Of a stretch of 53,503 bases of DNA, positions 43,132 to 51,596 are shown piece after piece. Numbering within the stretch: position 1 is the first letter of the stretch; every line of letters starts with the position of its first letter. The translations under genes and the position numbers were made by a program. The notes beneath the pieces were generated by a model. The model was not told the DNA's origin and searched no databases. It saw only the letters and a program-made list of their open reading frames with translations. This stretch comes from CAYLLD01 sp964425135 (GTDB lineage: Bacteria; Pseudomonadota; Alphaproteobacteria; Rhodobacterales; Rhodobacteraceae). The stretch is from positions 1 through 53,503 of the forward strand of contig CAYRKW010000017.1 in assembly GCA_964425135.1 (NCBI GenBank). The letters are read 5' to 3'.

Positions 43132-43189
43132 GTGCATAGGTTGTGCATAGATTGTGCATAGGATGCACATCCATCAATCCGTCGTTAAC
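43132..43189 (-). repeat. 58-bp GTTAAC/ATGCAC element, copy C (inverted)
   Basis: Read on the minus strand: GTTAAC (43184-43189), 15 bases, GTGCAT (43163-43168), CCT, then ATGCAC units whose plus-strand positions are 43154, 43143 and 43132, 11 bp apart. A second GTTAAC lies at 43102-43107, placed as in copy A within one base. Confidence 0.85.
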
Positions 43190-43325
43190 CCTTATTTCCT
43201 TAGACTTCACCCCATCCGCCCGCCCCGTTAACGCATATCGCCAATTTCCCGACCGCCCCGCACAGCACAACCGCAACGAAAGCCTCCGAATTGTCCCACC
43301 ACGCGCCATCTGCTACGCCATAGCC

Positions 43326-44492
43326 ATGTCACGCCGCATCCTAGCGCTCTGCACGCTCACCGCCCTTTTGCTCGCGAGTACCGTCGCAACCGGAGAGCCG
43401 CTCCGCGTTGCCACGTTCAACGCCAGCCTCTCCCGCGACGGTCCTGGCGTGCTGCTGCTTGCCTTGCAAAAGCGTAAGAACAAACAGATCAAAGCGGTGA
43501 TCGAGATCATCCAGACGGTCCGCCCGGATATCCTGCTAATCAACGAGTTTGATCACGACGTTGATGGTTTGGCGAAGGCTGAGTTTATTGCTTGGCTCGC
43601 CGAAAACAGCAGTGATACCAAGGGCATAGACTATCCACACAGCTTCACCGCACCGCCCAATACGGGATATCTGAGCGGTGAGGATTTGAACGGCGATGGT
43701 AAGACGCGAGGGCCCAATGATGCCTTTGGCTTTGGTCGGTTTCCGGGCCAATATGGAATGCTGCTGCTCTCGCGCCATCCGATTGATGCGCCAAACGCGC
43801 GTAGTTTTGCACGCTTGCGATGGAAGGACTTTCCGGATGCGCTGCTGCCGACGTTCAGCGACGGATCGCCCTTCCCAAGCGACGCTGCGCAATCGGTCAT
43901 GCGGCTCAGTTCCAAATCCCATTGGGATGTTCCTGTCATGGTCGATGGCAAAGCGCTTCACATATGGGCCAGTCATCCGACACCGCCAGTGTTCGATGGG
44001 CCGGAAGACATGAACGGTCGTCGCAACGCCGATGAGATCCGTTTCTGGGCGGAATACCTGCAAGGTACTGAATTTACTGACGATTCAGAGGTTTCAGCCC
44101 CGCGCGAAGACGCGCCATTCGTCATTCTGGGCGACCTCAATTCTGATCCCAAAGACGGGGATAGCCGACACGAAGCAATCACAGCCCTGATCACGCACCC
44201 GATGGTCCAGGACCCCGAGCCCACCAGCCGTGGTGGGGCGGAGGCCTCCGCCGTTCAGCGCGGCGCGAACGCTGTTCACAAGACCGACCCATCGCTTGAT
44301 ACTGCCGATTGGCGCGACAAGGGTGGGCCGGGAAATCTGCGGGTCGATTACGCGCTGCCCTCGGCCGATTTGTCCGTCACGGACGCAGGTGTCTTCTGGC
44401 CAACTGCCGATGATCCGCTCTTCCGGCTCATCGGAAAAGGCAAGCCTGTCAGCTCCGATCACAGGCTCGTTTGGATTGATCTCGACTGGTAG
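43326..44492 (+). CDS. Exported endonuclease/exonuclease/phosphatase family protein
   Basis: A protein of about 388 residues from the ATG at 43326. The signal peptide MSRRILALCTLTALLLASTVATG is followed by an EEP fold with VATFNASLSR, the catalytic Glu in DILLINEFD, FVILGDLNSDP and the terminal His in VSSDHRLVWIDLDW. These fit a secreted DNase I-like nuclease or phosphoesterase, perhaps for phosphate or nucleotide scavenging; the substrate is unknown. Its 3' end overlaps the convergent epimerase gene by 44 bases. Confidence 0.88.
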   Translation: MSRRILALCTLTALLLASTVATGEPLRVATFNASLSRDGPGVLLLALQKRKNKQIKAVIEIIQTVRPDILLINEFDHDVDGLAKAEFIAWLAENSSDTKGIDYPHSFTAPPNTGYLSGEDLNGDGKTRGPNDAFGFGRFPGQYGMLLLSRHPIDAPNARSFARLRWKDFPDALLPTFSDGSPFPSDAAQSVMRLSSKSHWDVPVMVDGKALHIWASHPTPPVFDGPEDMNGRRNADEIRFWAEYLQGTEFTDDSEVSAPREDAPFVILGDLNSDPKDGDSRHEAITALITHPMVQDPEPTSRGGAEASAVQRGANAVHKTDPSLDTADWRDKGGPGNLRVDYALPSADLSVTDAGVFWPTADDPLFRLIGKGKPVSSDHRLVWIDLDW

Positions 44493-45330
44493 CGTGGCGC
44501 AGGGCGTCCGCCACCGGGGTCGGGGCAAAATCGGGCAAAAGTCGCGCGAATTTCGCCCCATCAAGCGCATGCGGATGATCCCAAAGATAGCGCATCTCCA
44601 CCAGTGCCGCGCCGGTTTTCCAGACCAGCCCAGCCATACGCAGAGCAGGCCAGAACAACGGCTTAGATTTGAGCTTCTGCCCGCGGATTTGTTCCAAAAC
44701 TTCGCGCATTTGCGCCCCGCTCAAGGTGAACCCGGGAAAGGCCACGTCTTCAAAGTCAGACAGTGTTTCCGCTGAGACAAGCTCGACCGCAGCGCGCGCG
44801 AAATCAGGCAGATAGGCCCAGGCATGCGGGATGCCGATGTTGCCGGGGTAGGTAAAGACCCTCTCATCGAGCTTGCCTGTCAGAACCTTATCGAACCAGT
44901 TCCCGGTCTGTCCCGCATCGATAAAATCCCCTGCGCGCAGGATCAGGATTTTGATACGGCTCTCGCGATACATCGCCTCGATATCCGCACGGATACGCCC
45001 CTTGCCGGTGTTGGGCCGATGCGGCGTTTTATGTGACCATGGCGCGGGTTGCGTGCCGAAATTATAGACATTCCCCGGCAGGATCACCCGCGCGCCCGAC
45101 GCTTTTGCTGCGGCGATCATATCGCGGGTGATTTGGGGTAAATCCGCTTCCCAATTTTGATAATTCGGAGGGTTCAACCCGTTGAAAATGACCGAGCAAC
45201 CCTGCGCGGCCTGCGCCATATCCGAGCTGCGCTGATAGCTGCGAACCTCCCAACCGGCGCGCTTGAAAGCATGCGCCGCATGCGATCCAGCGCGGCCTGA
45301 TGCGCCTGCGATAAGAACTGTTTTGATCAT
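44449..45330 (-). CDS. NAD(P)-dependent epimerase/dehydratase-like protein
   Basis: A 293-residue Rossmann-fold protein starting MIKTVLIAGASGRAGSHAAHAF, with a GxSGxxGS nucleotide-binding loop, VIFNGLNPPNYQNWE and RVILPGNVYNFG. The Tyr-x-x-x-Lys pair of classical SDRs is not obvious, so it belongs to the atypical/extended NmrA-like group. The substrate is unknown. It is divergent from a LysR regulator gene across 91 bp, the typical layout of a regulated target gene. Confidence 0.85.
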   Translation of the reverse strand: MIKTVLIAGASGRAGSHAAHAFKRAGWEVRSYQRSSDMAQAAQGCSVIFNGLNPPNYQNWEADLPQITRDMIAAAKASGARVILPGNVYNFGTQPAPWSHKTPHRPNTGKGRIRADIEAMYRESRIKILILRAGDFIDAGQTGNWFDKVLTGKLDERVFTYPGNIGIPHAWAYLPDFARAAVELVSAETLSDFEDVAFPGFTLSGAQMREVLEQIRGQKLKSKPLFWPALRMAGLVWKTGAALVEMRYLWDHPHALDGAKFARLLPDFAPTPVADALRHATSRDQSKRACDRS

Positions 45331-45340
45331 CTGTTTTTCT

Positions 45341-45359
45341 CCAAAGTAGATTTCTTTGG
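45341..45359. promoter_or_regulatory. Dyad CCAAAG-N7-CTTTGG between epimerase and LysR genes
   Basis: A perfect six-base inverted repeat lies 11 bases upstream of the epimerase start, in the AT-rich divergent region. It could be an operator for the LysR-type regulator encoded next door, though it does not contain the usual T-N11-A core in an obvious form. Confidence 0.35.
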
Positions 45360-45421
45360 ACAGAATTACATATTCAATATATTCCCTAAATTATCTGAAA
45401 TAGCATAGTTAACATTCAAAA

Positions 45422-46336
45422 ATGAATATTCAAAATCTTGAATGGTCACTCATCCAGAGCTTCCTTGCTGTCATCAGATCCGGCTCACTCTCGGCTGCTG
45501 GCCGCGAACTGATGCTCAGCCAACCCACGGTCGGGCGGCATATCACGACCCTCGAAGAACAACTCGGCGCCAAGCTTTTCCAGCGCTTGCCGCGCGCGCT
45601 TGTTCCCACTGAGCTTGCTACCAAACTCCACCCGGTTGCGCAGGACATGGCGCAAGCTGCGGCGCAGCTTCAACTGACTGCCGCGGGGCAGGCACAAGAC
45701 ATCAGCGGCCCAGTGCGTATCACTGCGTCGGAGGTTGTGAGCACCTATGTTCTGCCGCCCATCCTGCGCGATATTCTGAATGCGCACGCGCGCATTGAGA
45801 TCGAATTGGTCGTTAGCAATTCGAACGAAAATCTGCTGATGCGTGAGGCTGATATTGCCGTTCGGATGGTGCGTCCGACGCAAAACGATCTGGTGATGCA
45901 AAAGCTCGCTGAGCTGCCGCTGGGGCTTTTTGCATCGCGCGACTATCTCGATGCGCATGGTACGCCGCGCCGTTATGAGGATTTGGCCGACCATCTGTTT
46001 ATCGGCTACGATCGAAACGATCAGATCATTCGCGAGATGGCGGCGATGGGCGTTGATGTGAGCCCTCGTGATTTCCGGTTTCGCTGTGACGATCAGGCCC
46101 TGCATGTGCAGGCGCTGCTGGCCGGGATGGGCATCGGGGCGACGCAGGTTGGCGTTGCGAGTGTTCTTGGGCTGGTTCAGGTTTTGCCCGACATTCCGAT
46201 CCGGCCTTTGCCGATGTATCTGGTGGCGCATAACGAGTTGAGCGGTTCTGCGCGTGTGCGGCGTGTCTTTGACATGCTGGCTGGAGCGCTGCGCGCACAT
46301 GCTAAAGGGGCGGGATCGGATTACCCAAGCGCTTGA
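45422..46336 (+). CDS. LysR-family transcriptional regulator
   Basis: A 304-residue regulator with an N-terminal winged helix-turn-helix (LIQSFLAVIRSGSLSAAGRELMLSQPTVGRHITTLEEQLGAKLFQR) and a periplasmic-binding-like effector domain (about residues 92-295, with SGPVRITASEVVSTYVLPPIL). It is divergent from the epimerase-like gene, its probable target. The effector is unknown. It ends 56 bases before leuB, which may be cotranscribed. Confidence 0.94.
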   Translation: MNIQNLEWSLIQSFLAVIRSGSLSAAGRELMLSQPTVGRHITTLEEQLGAKLFQRLPRALVPTELATKLHPVAQDMAQAAAQLQLTAAGQAQDISGPVRITASEVVSTYVLPPILRDILNAHARIEIELVVSNSNENLLMREADIAVRMVRPTQNDLVMQKLAELPLGLFASRDYLDAHGTPRRYEDLADHLFIGYDRNDQIIREMAAMGVDVSPRDFRFRCDDQALHVQALLAGMGIGATQVGVASVLGLVQVLPDIPIRPLPMYLVAHNELSGSARVRRVFDMLAGALRAHAKGAGSDYPSA

Positions 46337-46392
46337 CGGCTCAGGCCCGCTCGGATACGCCGACCACCGGACGACAGACAAGGATATATCCC

Positions 46393-47499
46393 ATGAGCAA
46401 TCCCTCCCTTTTGATCCTTCCCGGCGATGGTATCGGGCCCGAAGTTATGGCTGAGGTGCGCAAGGTGATTGCATGGTTCGGCGACAAGCGCGCGTTGACG
46501 ATTGATGTGTCCGAAGACCTTGTGGGCGGCGCGGCTTATGACAAGCACGGGACGCCCTTGCATGACGACACGATGGCCCGTGCGCAGGAAGCGGATGCGG
46601 TTCTTTTGGGTGCTGTTGGTGGTCCGAAGTATGATGATCTGGACTTTTCACTTAAGCCGGAGCGCGGTTTGCTGCGTTTGCGCAAAGAGATGGATCTTTA
46701 TTCCAACCTGCGTCCCGCTCAGTGTTTTGATGCGCTTGCTGATTTTTCGTCGCTGAAGAAAGACGTCGTTGCAGGGCTCGATATCATGATCGTGCGCGAG
46801 TTGACTTCCGGCATCTATTTCGGCGAGCCGCGCGGTATTATCACCGAGGGGAACGAGCGGATTGGCATCAACACCCAGCGTTACACGGAAAGCGAGATTG
46901 CCCGTGTTGCACGCTCGGCGTTTGAGCTTGCCAAGCGTCGTTCCAACAAGGTGTGTTCGATGGAAAAGGCCAATGTGATGGAGAGCGGCATTCTGTGGCG
47001 CGAGGTTGTCACAGAGGTGCATCAGGCGGAGTATAAGGACGTTGAGCTGAGCCATATGTACGCTGATGCAGGTGCAATGCAGCTGTGCCGCGCGCCAAAG
47101 CAGTTCGACGTGATCGTGACGGACAATCTTTTTGGCGATATCCTTTCGGACGCTGCTGCGATGCTGACCGGCTCGCTGGGCATGCTGCCGTCAGCGTCGC
47201 TTGGTGCGCCTATGGAGAATGGTCGTCCCAAGGCGATGTATGAGCCGGTGCATGGCTCTGCCCCGGATATCGCGGGTGAAGGGAAGGCCAACCCGATTGC
47301 CTGTATCCTGAGTTTCGCGATGGCGCTGCGGTACTCGTTTGATCAAGGCGATGAGGCAACCCGTCTTGAGAGCGCGATTGAGAGCGTTTTGGCGGATGGC
47401 GCGCGCACGGGCGATCTGCTTGGCCCGGACGGTGGAACACCGATTTCAACCAGTGAGATGGGCGATGCGATTATCGCGGCGCTTAACGCCTCTTTGTAG
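46393..47499 (+). CDS. leuB: 3-isopropylmalate dehydrogenase
   Basis: NAD+-dependent oxidative decarboxylation of 3-isopropylmalate in leucine synthesis. It has 368 residues from the ATG at 46393 (MSNPSLLILPGDGIGPEVMAE), with AAGGAT upstream. LLRLRKEMDLYSNLRP, VRELTSGIYFGEPRG and the signature TDNLFGDILSDAAAMLTGSLG are all present. It is separated from leuCD by about 4.7 kb with four other genes and a gap. Confidence 0.97.
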   Translation: MSNPSLLILPGDGIGPEVMAEVRKVIAWFGDKRALTIDVSEDLVGGAAYDKHGTPLHDDTMARAQEADAVLLGAVGGPKYDDLDFSLKPERGLLRLRKEMDLYSNLRPAQCFDALADFSSLKKDVVAGLDIMIVRELTSGIYFGEPRGIITEGNERIGINTQRYTESEIARVARSAFELAKRRSNKVCSMEKANVMESGILWREVVTEVHQAEYKDVELSHMYADAGAMQLCRAPKQFDVIVTDNLFGDILSDAAAMLTGSLGMLPSASLGAPMENGRPKAMYEPVHGSAPDIAGEGKANPIACILSFAMALRYSFDQGDEATRLESAIESVLADGARTGDLLGPDGGTPISTSEMGDAIIAALNASL

Positions 47500-47541
47500 G
47501 GTTTCAGGGCAAAGGGGCGCAAACAAACGGGCGGTCCTGAC

Positions 47542-48525
47542 ATGAACGAAAAAGCGCGATCCACGTTAACCGGCGTTGGCTTTGCGCTGCTCGCCTTCGG
47601 GATTTTCTCGACCCATGATGTCTTCGTCAAGCTGCTGGGCGAGACCTATGCGCCGTTCCAGATTATCTTCTTTTCGGTGCTGCTGAGCTTTCCGCTGGCC
47701 ACACTGATGATCATGCGGGATACGCGTGAGGGCAATCTGCGCCCGGTCCATCCGTGGTGGATGGCGCTGCGCTCGTTTGCGACCGTGCTCACCGGCTTTT
47801 CGGCCTTCTACGCCTTTTCGGTTCTGCCGCTCGCACAAACCTACGCGATCCTTTTTGCTGCGCCGCTTCTGATCACCGTCCTTGCGATCCCGATTCTCGG
47901 CGAGCGTGTCGGCTGGCAGCGCTGGCTTGCGGTTCTGGTGGGCCTGTGCGGTGTTCTGATCGTTCTGCAACCGGGTGGTGCGCCGCTGGAATTGGGACAC
48001 CTTGCGGCCATGGTTGCGGCTATCGGCAGTGCCACCGCGTCGGTGATCGTGCGCAAAATCGGGCGTGAGGAGCGCAGCGCGGTTCTGATGCTTTACCCGA
48101 TGATTACGACTTTCATCGTCATGCTTTGCATGCTGCCGATTGTTTATAAGCCAATGCCGCTGGAGCACTTAGGCATGATCGCCATAGTCTCATTTTTCGG
48201 GTTTAGTGCAGGCCTGTGCGTCATCGCCGCCTATCGCGCTGCCGATGCGGCGCTCATCGCGCCGATGCAATATTCGCAGATTATCTGGGCGGCGGTGTTC
48301 GGCGCGCTGATCTTCAACGAATACCCCGAACGCACCACATGGATTGGAGCCGGGGTGATCATCCTAAGCGGGCTGTTCATCGTGTTCCGCGAAGCGACAT
48401 CCTCGGCCTCGGAAAACACCCCTGTACTGCGCACCCGTTCCCGCCACGAGTTCGGGACCTTCCCGCGCATCGGCACTTATTTGCGGCGTTGGCGAAAGCC
48501 GACCCAGAAACCGCCGAAAGACTGA
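47542..48525 (+). CDS. DMT superfamily (EamA) transporter
   Basis: Inner-membrane protein of 327 residues with ten helices in two EamA repeats (about residues 8-145 and 150-285; PWWMALRSFATVLTGFSAFYAFSVLPLAQTYAILFAAPL in the first, ADAALIAPMQYSQIIWAAVFGALIFNEYPERTTWIGAGVII in the second). A basic cytoplasmic tail follows. Many relatives export amino acids or metabolites; the substrate is unknown. It starts 42 bases after leuB and may share its transcript. It is convergent with gcrA. Confidence 0.9.
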   Translation: MNEKARSTLTGVGFALLAFGIFSTHDVFVKLLGETYAPFQIIFFSVLLSFPLATLMIMRDTREGNLRPVHPWWMALRSFATVLTGFSAFYAFSVLPLAQTYAILFAAPLLITVLAIPILGERVGWQRWLAVLVGLCGVLIVLQPGGAPLELGHLAAMVAAIGSATASVIVRKIGREERSAVLMLYPMITTFIVMLCMLPIVYKPMPLEHLGMIAIVSFFGFSAGLCVIAAYRAADAALIAPMQYSQIIWAAVFGALIFNEYPERTTWIGAGVIILSGLFIVFREATSSASENTPVLRTRSRHEFGTFPRIGTYLRRWRKPTQKPPKD

Positions 48526-48565
48526 GGCGGTTGGACGATCCGCTCGGGTTATATTGGACGACGCT

Positions 48566-49138
48566 CTAGCGCGAGCGGCGATCCCGGCGTGAGGACATGG
48601 GCTGGAAGGCCACGGCAACATGGGCTTCGCAATATGGCTTACCCGATTGCACGCCCAGACCGCAGAACCAGAAATCCTCGGTCGCGGGATCACCGATGGG
48701 CCATTTACATGTCCGTTCGGTCAACTCCATGAGGTTCAGGCGCTTCGACTTTTTCTCAATCGCGGCCAGATTGGCCAAAGCCTCGGCACTGATTTCGGAC
48801 TGTGATGGTTGCGGTGGCAAAGGCTGGCCTGCGGGTACGATCGCCTTGCGCGTGGCCACCGGTTTGGCCTCGGTCGTGTTTGTGGCGGCGGCTGCCGGAG
48901 CGGCGGCGGGTTTGGACGGTTTTTTCGCCCGCGGTTTGGCCGCTGCCGCCGGTTTTGACGCCGCACCATCGCTTGATTTGTTGGAAGTCGTGGCACGGTT
49001 GGACAATCCCAAGCGATGCACTTTGCCGATCACCGCATTGCGGGTGACGCCGCCCAGTTCCTTGGCGATCTGGCTGGCAGATTTCCCTTCACTCCACATC
49101 GTTTTGAGCGTTTCAACGCGTTCGTCGGTCCACGACAT
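48566..49138 (-). CDS. gcrA: GcrA cell-cycle regulator
   Basis: Alphaproteobacterial sigma-70 co-activator that reads CcrM-methylated GANTC sites. The 190-residue protein has an N-terminal DNA-binding domain (MSWTDERVETLKTMWSEGKSASQIAKELGGVTRNAVIGKVHRLGL), an Ala/Lys/Pro-rich linker (about 50-125) and a C-terminal sigma-interacting part (ERTCKWPIGDP, FCG, YCEAH). All three are standard. Its presence is a good marker for Alphaproteobacteria. It is divergent from argD. Confidence 0.96.
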   Translation of the reverse strand: MSWTDERVETLKTMWSEGKSASQIAKELGGVTRNAVIGKVHRLGLSNRATTSNKSSDGAASKPAAAAKPRAKKPSKPAAAPAAAATNTTEAKPVATRKAIVPAGQPLPPQPSQSEISAEALANLAAIEKKSKRLNLMELTERTCKWPIGDPATEDFWFCGLGVQSGKPYCEAHVAVAFQPMSSRRDRRSR

Positions 49139-49346
49139 GAGGCATTCCTTTCGGGTGGCGGGCTAGGCAAGATCCTAAAATACGCCTCCGCAGCCGCGCT
49201 GACAAGGGGCAAGCACAGATTTCCTGCGCATTGCGGCAGTTACAATGACATCTTTGCCTTGCGTTGACTTTCACAACACCCGATGCGATAGCGCTTTTTT
49301 GCTCCGCGACAGGGGCGCCAAACCGACAAAAAGGGAGAGAGTCCAT

Positions 49347-50522
49347 ATGGTTACCGCAGTTATGCCGACCTATGCGCGCGCAAAACTCTCCTTCGTGAAA
49401 GGCGAAGGGGTCTGGCTGGTGGATGACCAGAACCGACGCTTTCTCGATCTGGGCGGCGGCATCGCGGTGAACGCGCTGGGCCATGCGCATCCCAAGCTGG
49501 TGCAGGTTCTCAAAGATCAGGCGGAGGCGCTCTGGCATACGTCCAATCTTTACAACATTCCCAATCAGGAGCGGTTGGCGGAGAAGCTGGTGGATAACAC
49601 CTTCGCCGATACGGTGTTTTTCACCAATTCGGGCACCGAGGCGATGGAATGTGCGGTCAAGATGGCCCGCAAATATCATTCGGCGAATGACGCGCCTGAA
49701 CGGTATCGGGTGATCACGTTTGATGGCTCGTTCCATGGCCGCTCGCTCGCGATGATCGCAGCGGCAGGTGCGGATAAGCTGGTGAACGGGTTTGGGCCGA
49801 TGCCCGATGGGTTCGACAGTGTGCCGTTCGGCGATCACGACGCGCTCAAGGCTGCGATTGGCGATGAGACTGCGGCGATCCTGATTGAGCCTATTCAGGG
49901 CGAGGGCGGCATTCGTCCGGTTCCGCCACAATGCCTGAGAGGTCTGCGCGAGCTGTGCGATGAACACGGGCTTTTGCTGATCATGGACGAAATCCAGTGC
50001 GGTATCGGGCGGACGGGCGCGCTGTTCGATCATGAGAATGCGGGCATTGTGCCGGACATTCTTGCATGCGCCAAGGGTATCGGCGGCGGCTTCCCTATCG
50101 GGGCCTGCCTTGCCACTGAACGCGCTGCATCGGGCATGGTCGCGGGCACTCATGGCTCCACCTACGGCGGCAATCCTTTGGGCTGCGCGGTGGGCTGCGC
50201 GGTGATTGATGAGGTGCTGTCGGACGGCTTCCTGCCCCATGTCAGCCAAGTCTCGGGTCATTTGCGCCAACGTCTCGAAGGGTTGGTCGCAGAGTTTCCG
50301 GACGTTTTCGAAGAGGTGCGCGGCGCGGGGCTGATGGTCGGCGTCAAATGCAAGGTGACCAACATGGATATGGTCAATGCGGGCTATGACGCCGAGGTGC
50401 TGACGGTTCCGGGTGGCGATAATGTCATCCGCATCCTGCCCCCCCTGACTATCACCACGGATGAGATTGACGAAGGCGTTGCGCGTTTGCGCAAGGCGGC
50501 CAAACAGGTATCGGGCGCATGA
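49347..50522 (+). CDS. argD: Acetylornithine aminotransferase
   Basis: PLP class-III aminotransferase of about 391 residues in arginine synthesis. I chose the ATG at 49347 (MVTAVMPTYARAKLSFVKGEG) after AAGGGAGAG; the frame is open from 49245. It has FTNSGTEAMECAVKMARKYH, the PLP-aspartate in LLIMDEIQCGIGRTG, and the lysine in ACAKGIGGGFPIGACLA. Its stop overlaps argF by four bases, so argDF are translated together. It could also act on succinyldiaminopimelate. Confidence 0.94.
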   Translation: MVTAVMPTYARAKLSFVKGEGVWLVDDQNRRFLDLGGGIAVNALGHAHPKLVQVLKDQAEALWHTSNLYNIPNQERLAEKLVDNTFADTVFFTNSGTEAMECAVKMARKYHSANDAPERYRVITFDGSFHGRSLAMIAAAGADKLVNGFGPMPDGFDSVPFGDHDALKAAIGDETAAILIEPIQGEGGIRPVPPQCLRGLRELCDEHGLLLIMDEIQCGIGRTGALFDHENAGIVPDILACAKGIGGGFPIGACLATERAASGMVAGTHGSTYGGNPLGCAVGCAVIDEVLSDGFLPHVSQVSGHLRQRLEGLVAEFPDVFEEVRGAGLMVGVKCKVTNMDMVNAGYDAEVLTVPGGDNVIRILPPLTITTDEIDEGVARLRKAAKQVSGA

Positions 50523-51445
50523 GGCATTTTCTCGATATCCACAAAACCGATATCGGCGATTTGCGCGGCATTCTGGATGCGGCGCAGGCGACCAAGGACG
50601 CGCGCAAGGGCAAGCCGAAGGGGACGCTCGATGCGCAGACTCCTCTGAGCGATCACATCGTTGCGCTGATCTTCGAGAAACCCTCGACCCGCACGCGTGT
50701 CTCTTTCGATGTGGGTGTGCGGCAAATGGGCGGGCAGACAATGGTTCTGTCGGGCGCTGACATGCAGCTTGGCCATGGTGAGAGCATCGCCGACACGGCC
50801 CGCGTTCTGTCGCGCTATGTCGATATGATCATGATCCGAACCTACGAAGAGGACATCCTGCTGGAGCTGGCGCATCATGCAGAAGTTCCGGTGATCAACG
50901 GACTGACCAACCGCACCCATCCGTGCCAGATCATGGCCGATGTGATGACCTTTGAGGAGCATCGGGGCTCAATCGAGGGCAAGAAAGTTGTCTGGACCGG
51001 GGATGGCAACAATGTTTGCGCGTCTTTTTTGCATGCGGCTGGTCAATTCGGGTTTGATTTCACGTATTCCGGCCCGGAGACGCTCGACCCGGAGGCGGAG
51101 GTGATCGGTTATGCCCGCAAGAAGGGCGTTAATGTCACCATCGAGCGTGATCCGGCCAAAGCGGTGGCGGGGGCTGATTTGGTGGTGACGGACACCTGGG
51201 TTTCGATGCATGACAGCCAGACCACGAAAGAACGTCGCCACAACCAGCTGCGCCCCTATCAGGTCAATGACGCACTGATGCGCCACGCCAAGGACGACGC
51301 GCTCTTCATGCACTGCCTTCCGGCGCATCGCGAAGAGGAGGCGACCTCGCAGGTGATGGACGGGCCGCATTCGGTGATCTTCGATGAGGCTGAGAACCGA
51401 CTGCATGCGCAAAAGGCGATTATGCAGTGGTGTTTGGGGAAGTAG
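50519..51445 (+). CDS. argF: Ornithine carbamoyltransferase
   Basis: Makes citrulline from ornithine and carbamoyl phosphate. The 308 residues include the carbamoyl-phosphate site EKPSTRTRVSFDVG, the RTHPCQIMADVMT loop, the ornithine loop DTWVSMHD and HCLPAHREEEAT. The start overlaps argD (ATGA). Confidence 0.97.
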   Translation: MRHFLDIHKTDIGDLRGILDAAQATKDARKGKPKGTLDAQTPLSDHIVALIFEKPSTRTRVSFDVGVRQMGGQTMVLSGADMQLGHGESIADTARVLSRYVDMIMIRTYEEDILLELAHHAEVPVINGLTNRTHPCQIMADVMTFEEHRGSIEGKKVVWTGDGNNVCASFLHAAGQFGFDFTYSGPETLDPEAEVIGYARKKGVNVTIERDPAKAVAGADLVVTDTWVSMHDSQTTKERRHNQLRPYQVNDALMRHAKDDALFMHCLPAHREEEATSQVMDGPHSVIFDEAENRLHAQKAIMQWCLGK

Positions 51446-51596
51446 GCTCCCTTTAGAGCGCCGTTGGACTGAGTGCATATGGATGTGTGCAGTGGCGCTG
51501 GGCGACTGATCGGGGGATGTCCCTGCCGTTTATTGTAGCATCGTGATCTGAGACATACTGCCCAAGCTCTGGATGGAACCGGCGGGTCATGACGGT

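Larger units (their letters stand above)
42509..43325. other. 817-bp region without a gene: repeats and an assembly gap
   Basis: No convincing gene. It contains two copies of a roughly 140-bp repeat (42598-42737 and 42839-42979), 100 N, and copy C of the GTTAAC/ATGCAC element. Short open frames across it share the peptide ETYRGIQA/ATYRGIQA because of the repeat, and others translate through N; I do not accept them as genes. Confidence 0.75.

Noticed and set aside
42676..43170. Short frames in the repeat and gap region near 42.7-43.2 kb
   Set aside because: They read across direct repeats and runs of N, with no conserved domain.
49113..50741. Minus-strand frame of 542 codons opposite argD
   Set aside because: Antisense shadow; argD and the start of argF have all family motifs.
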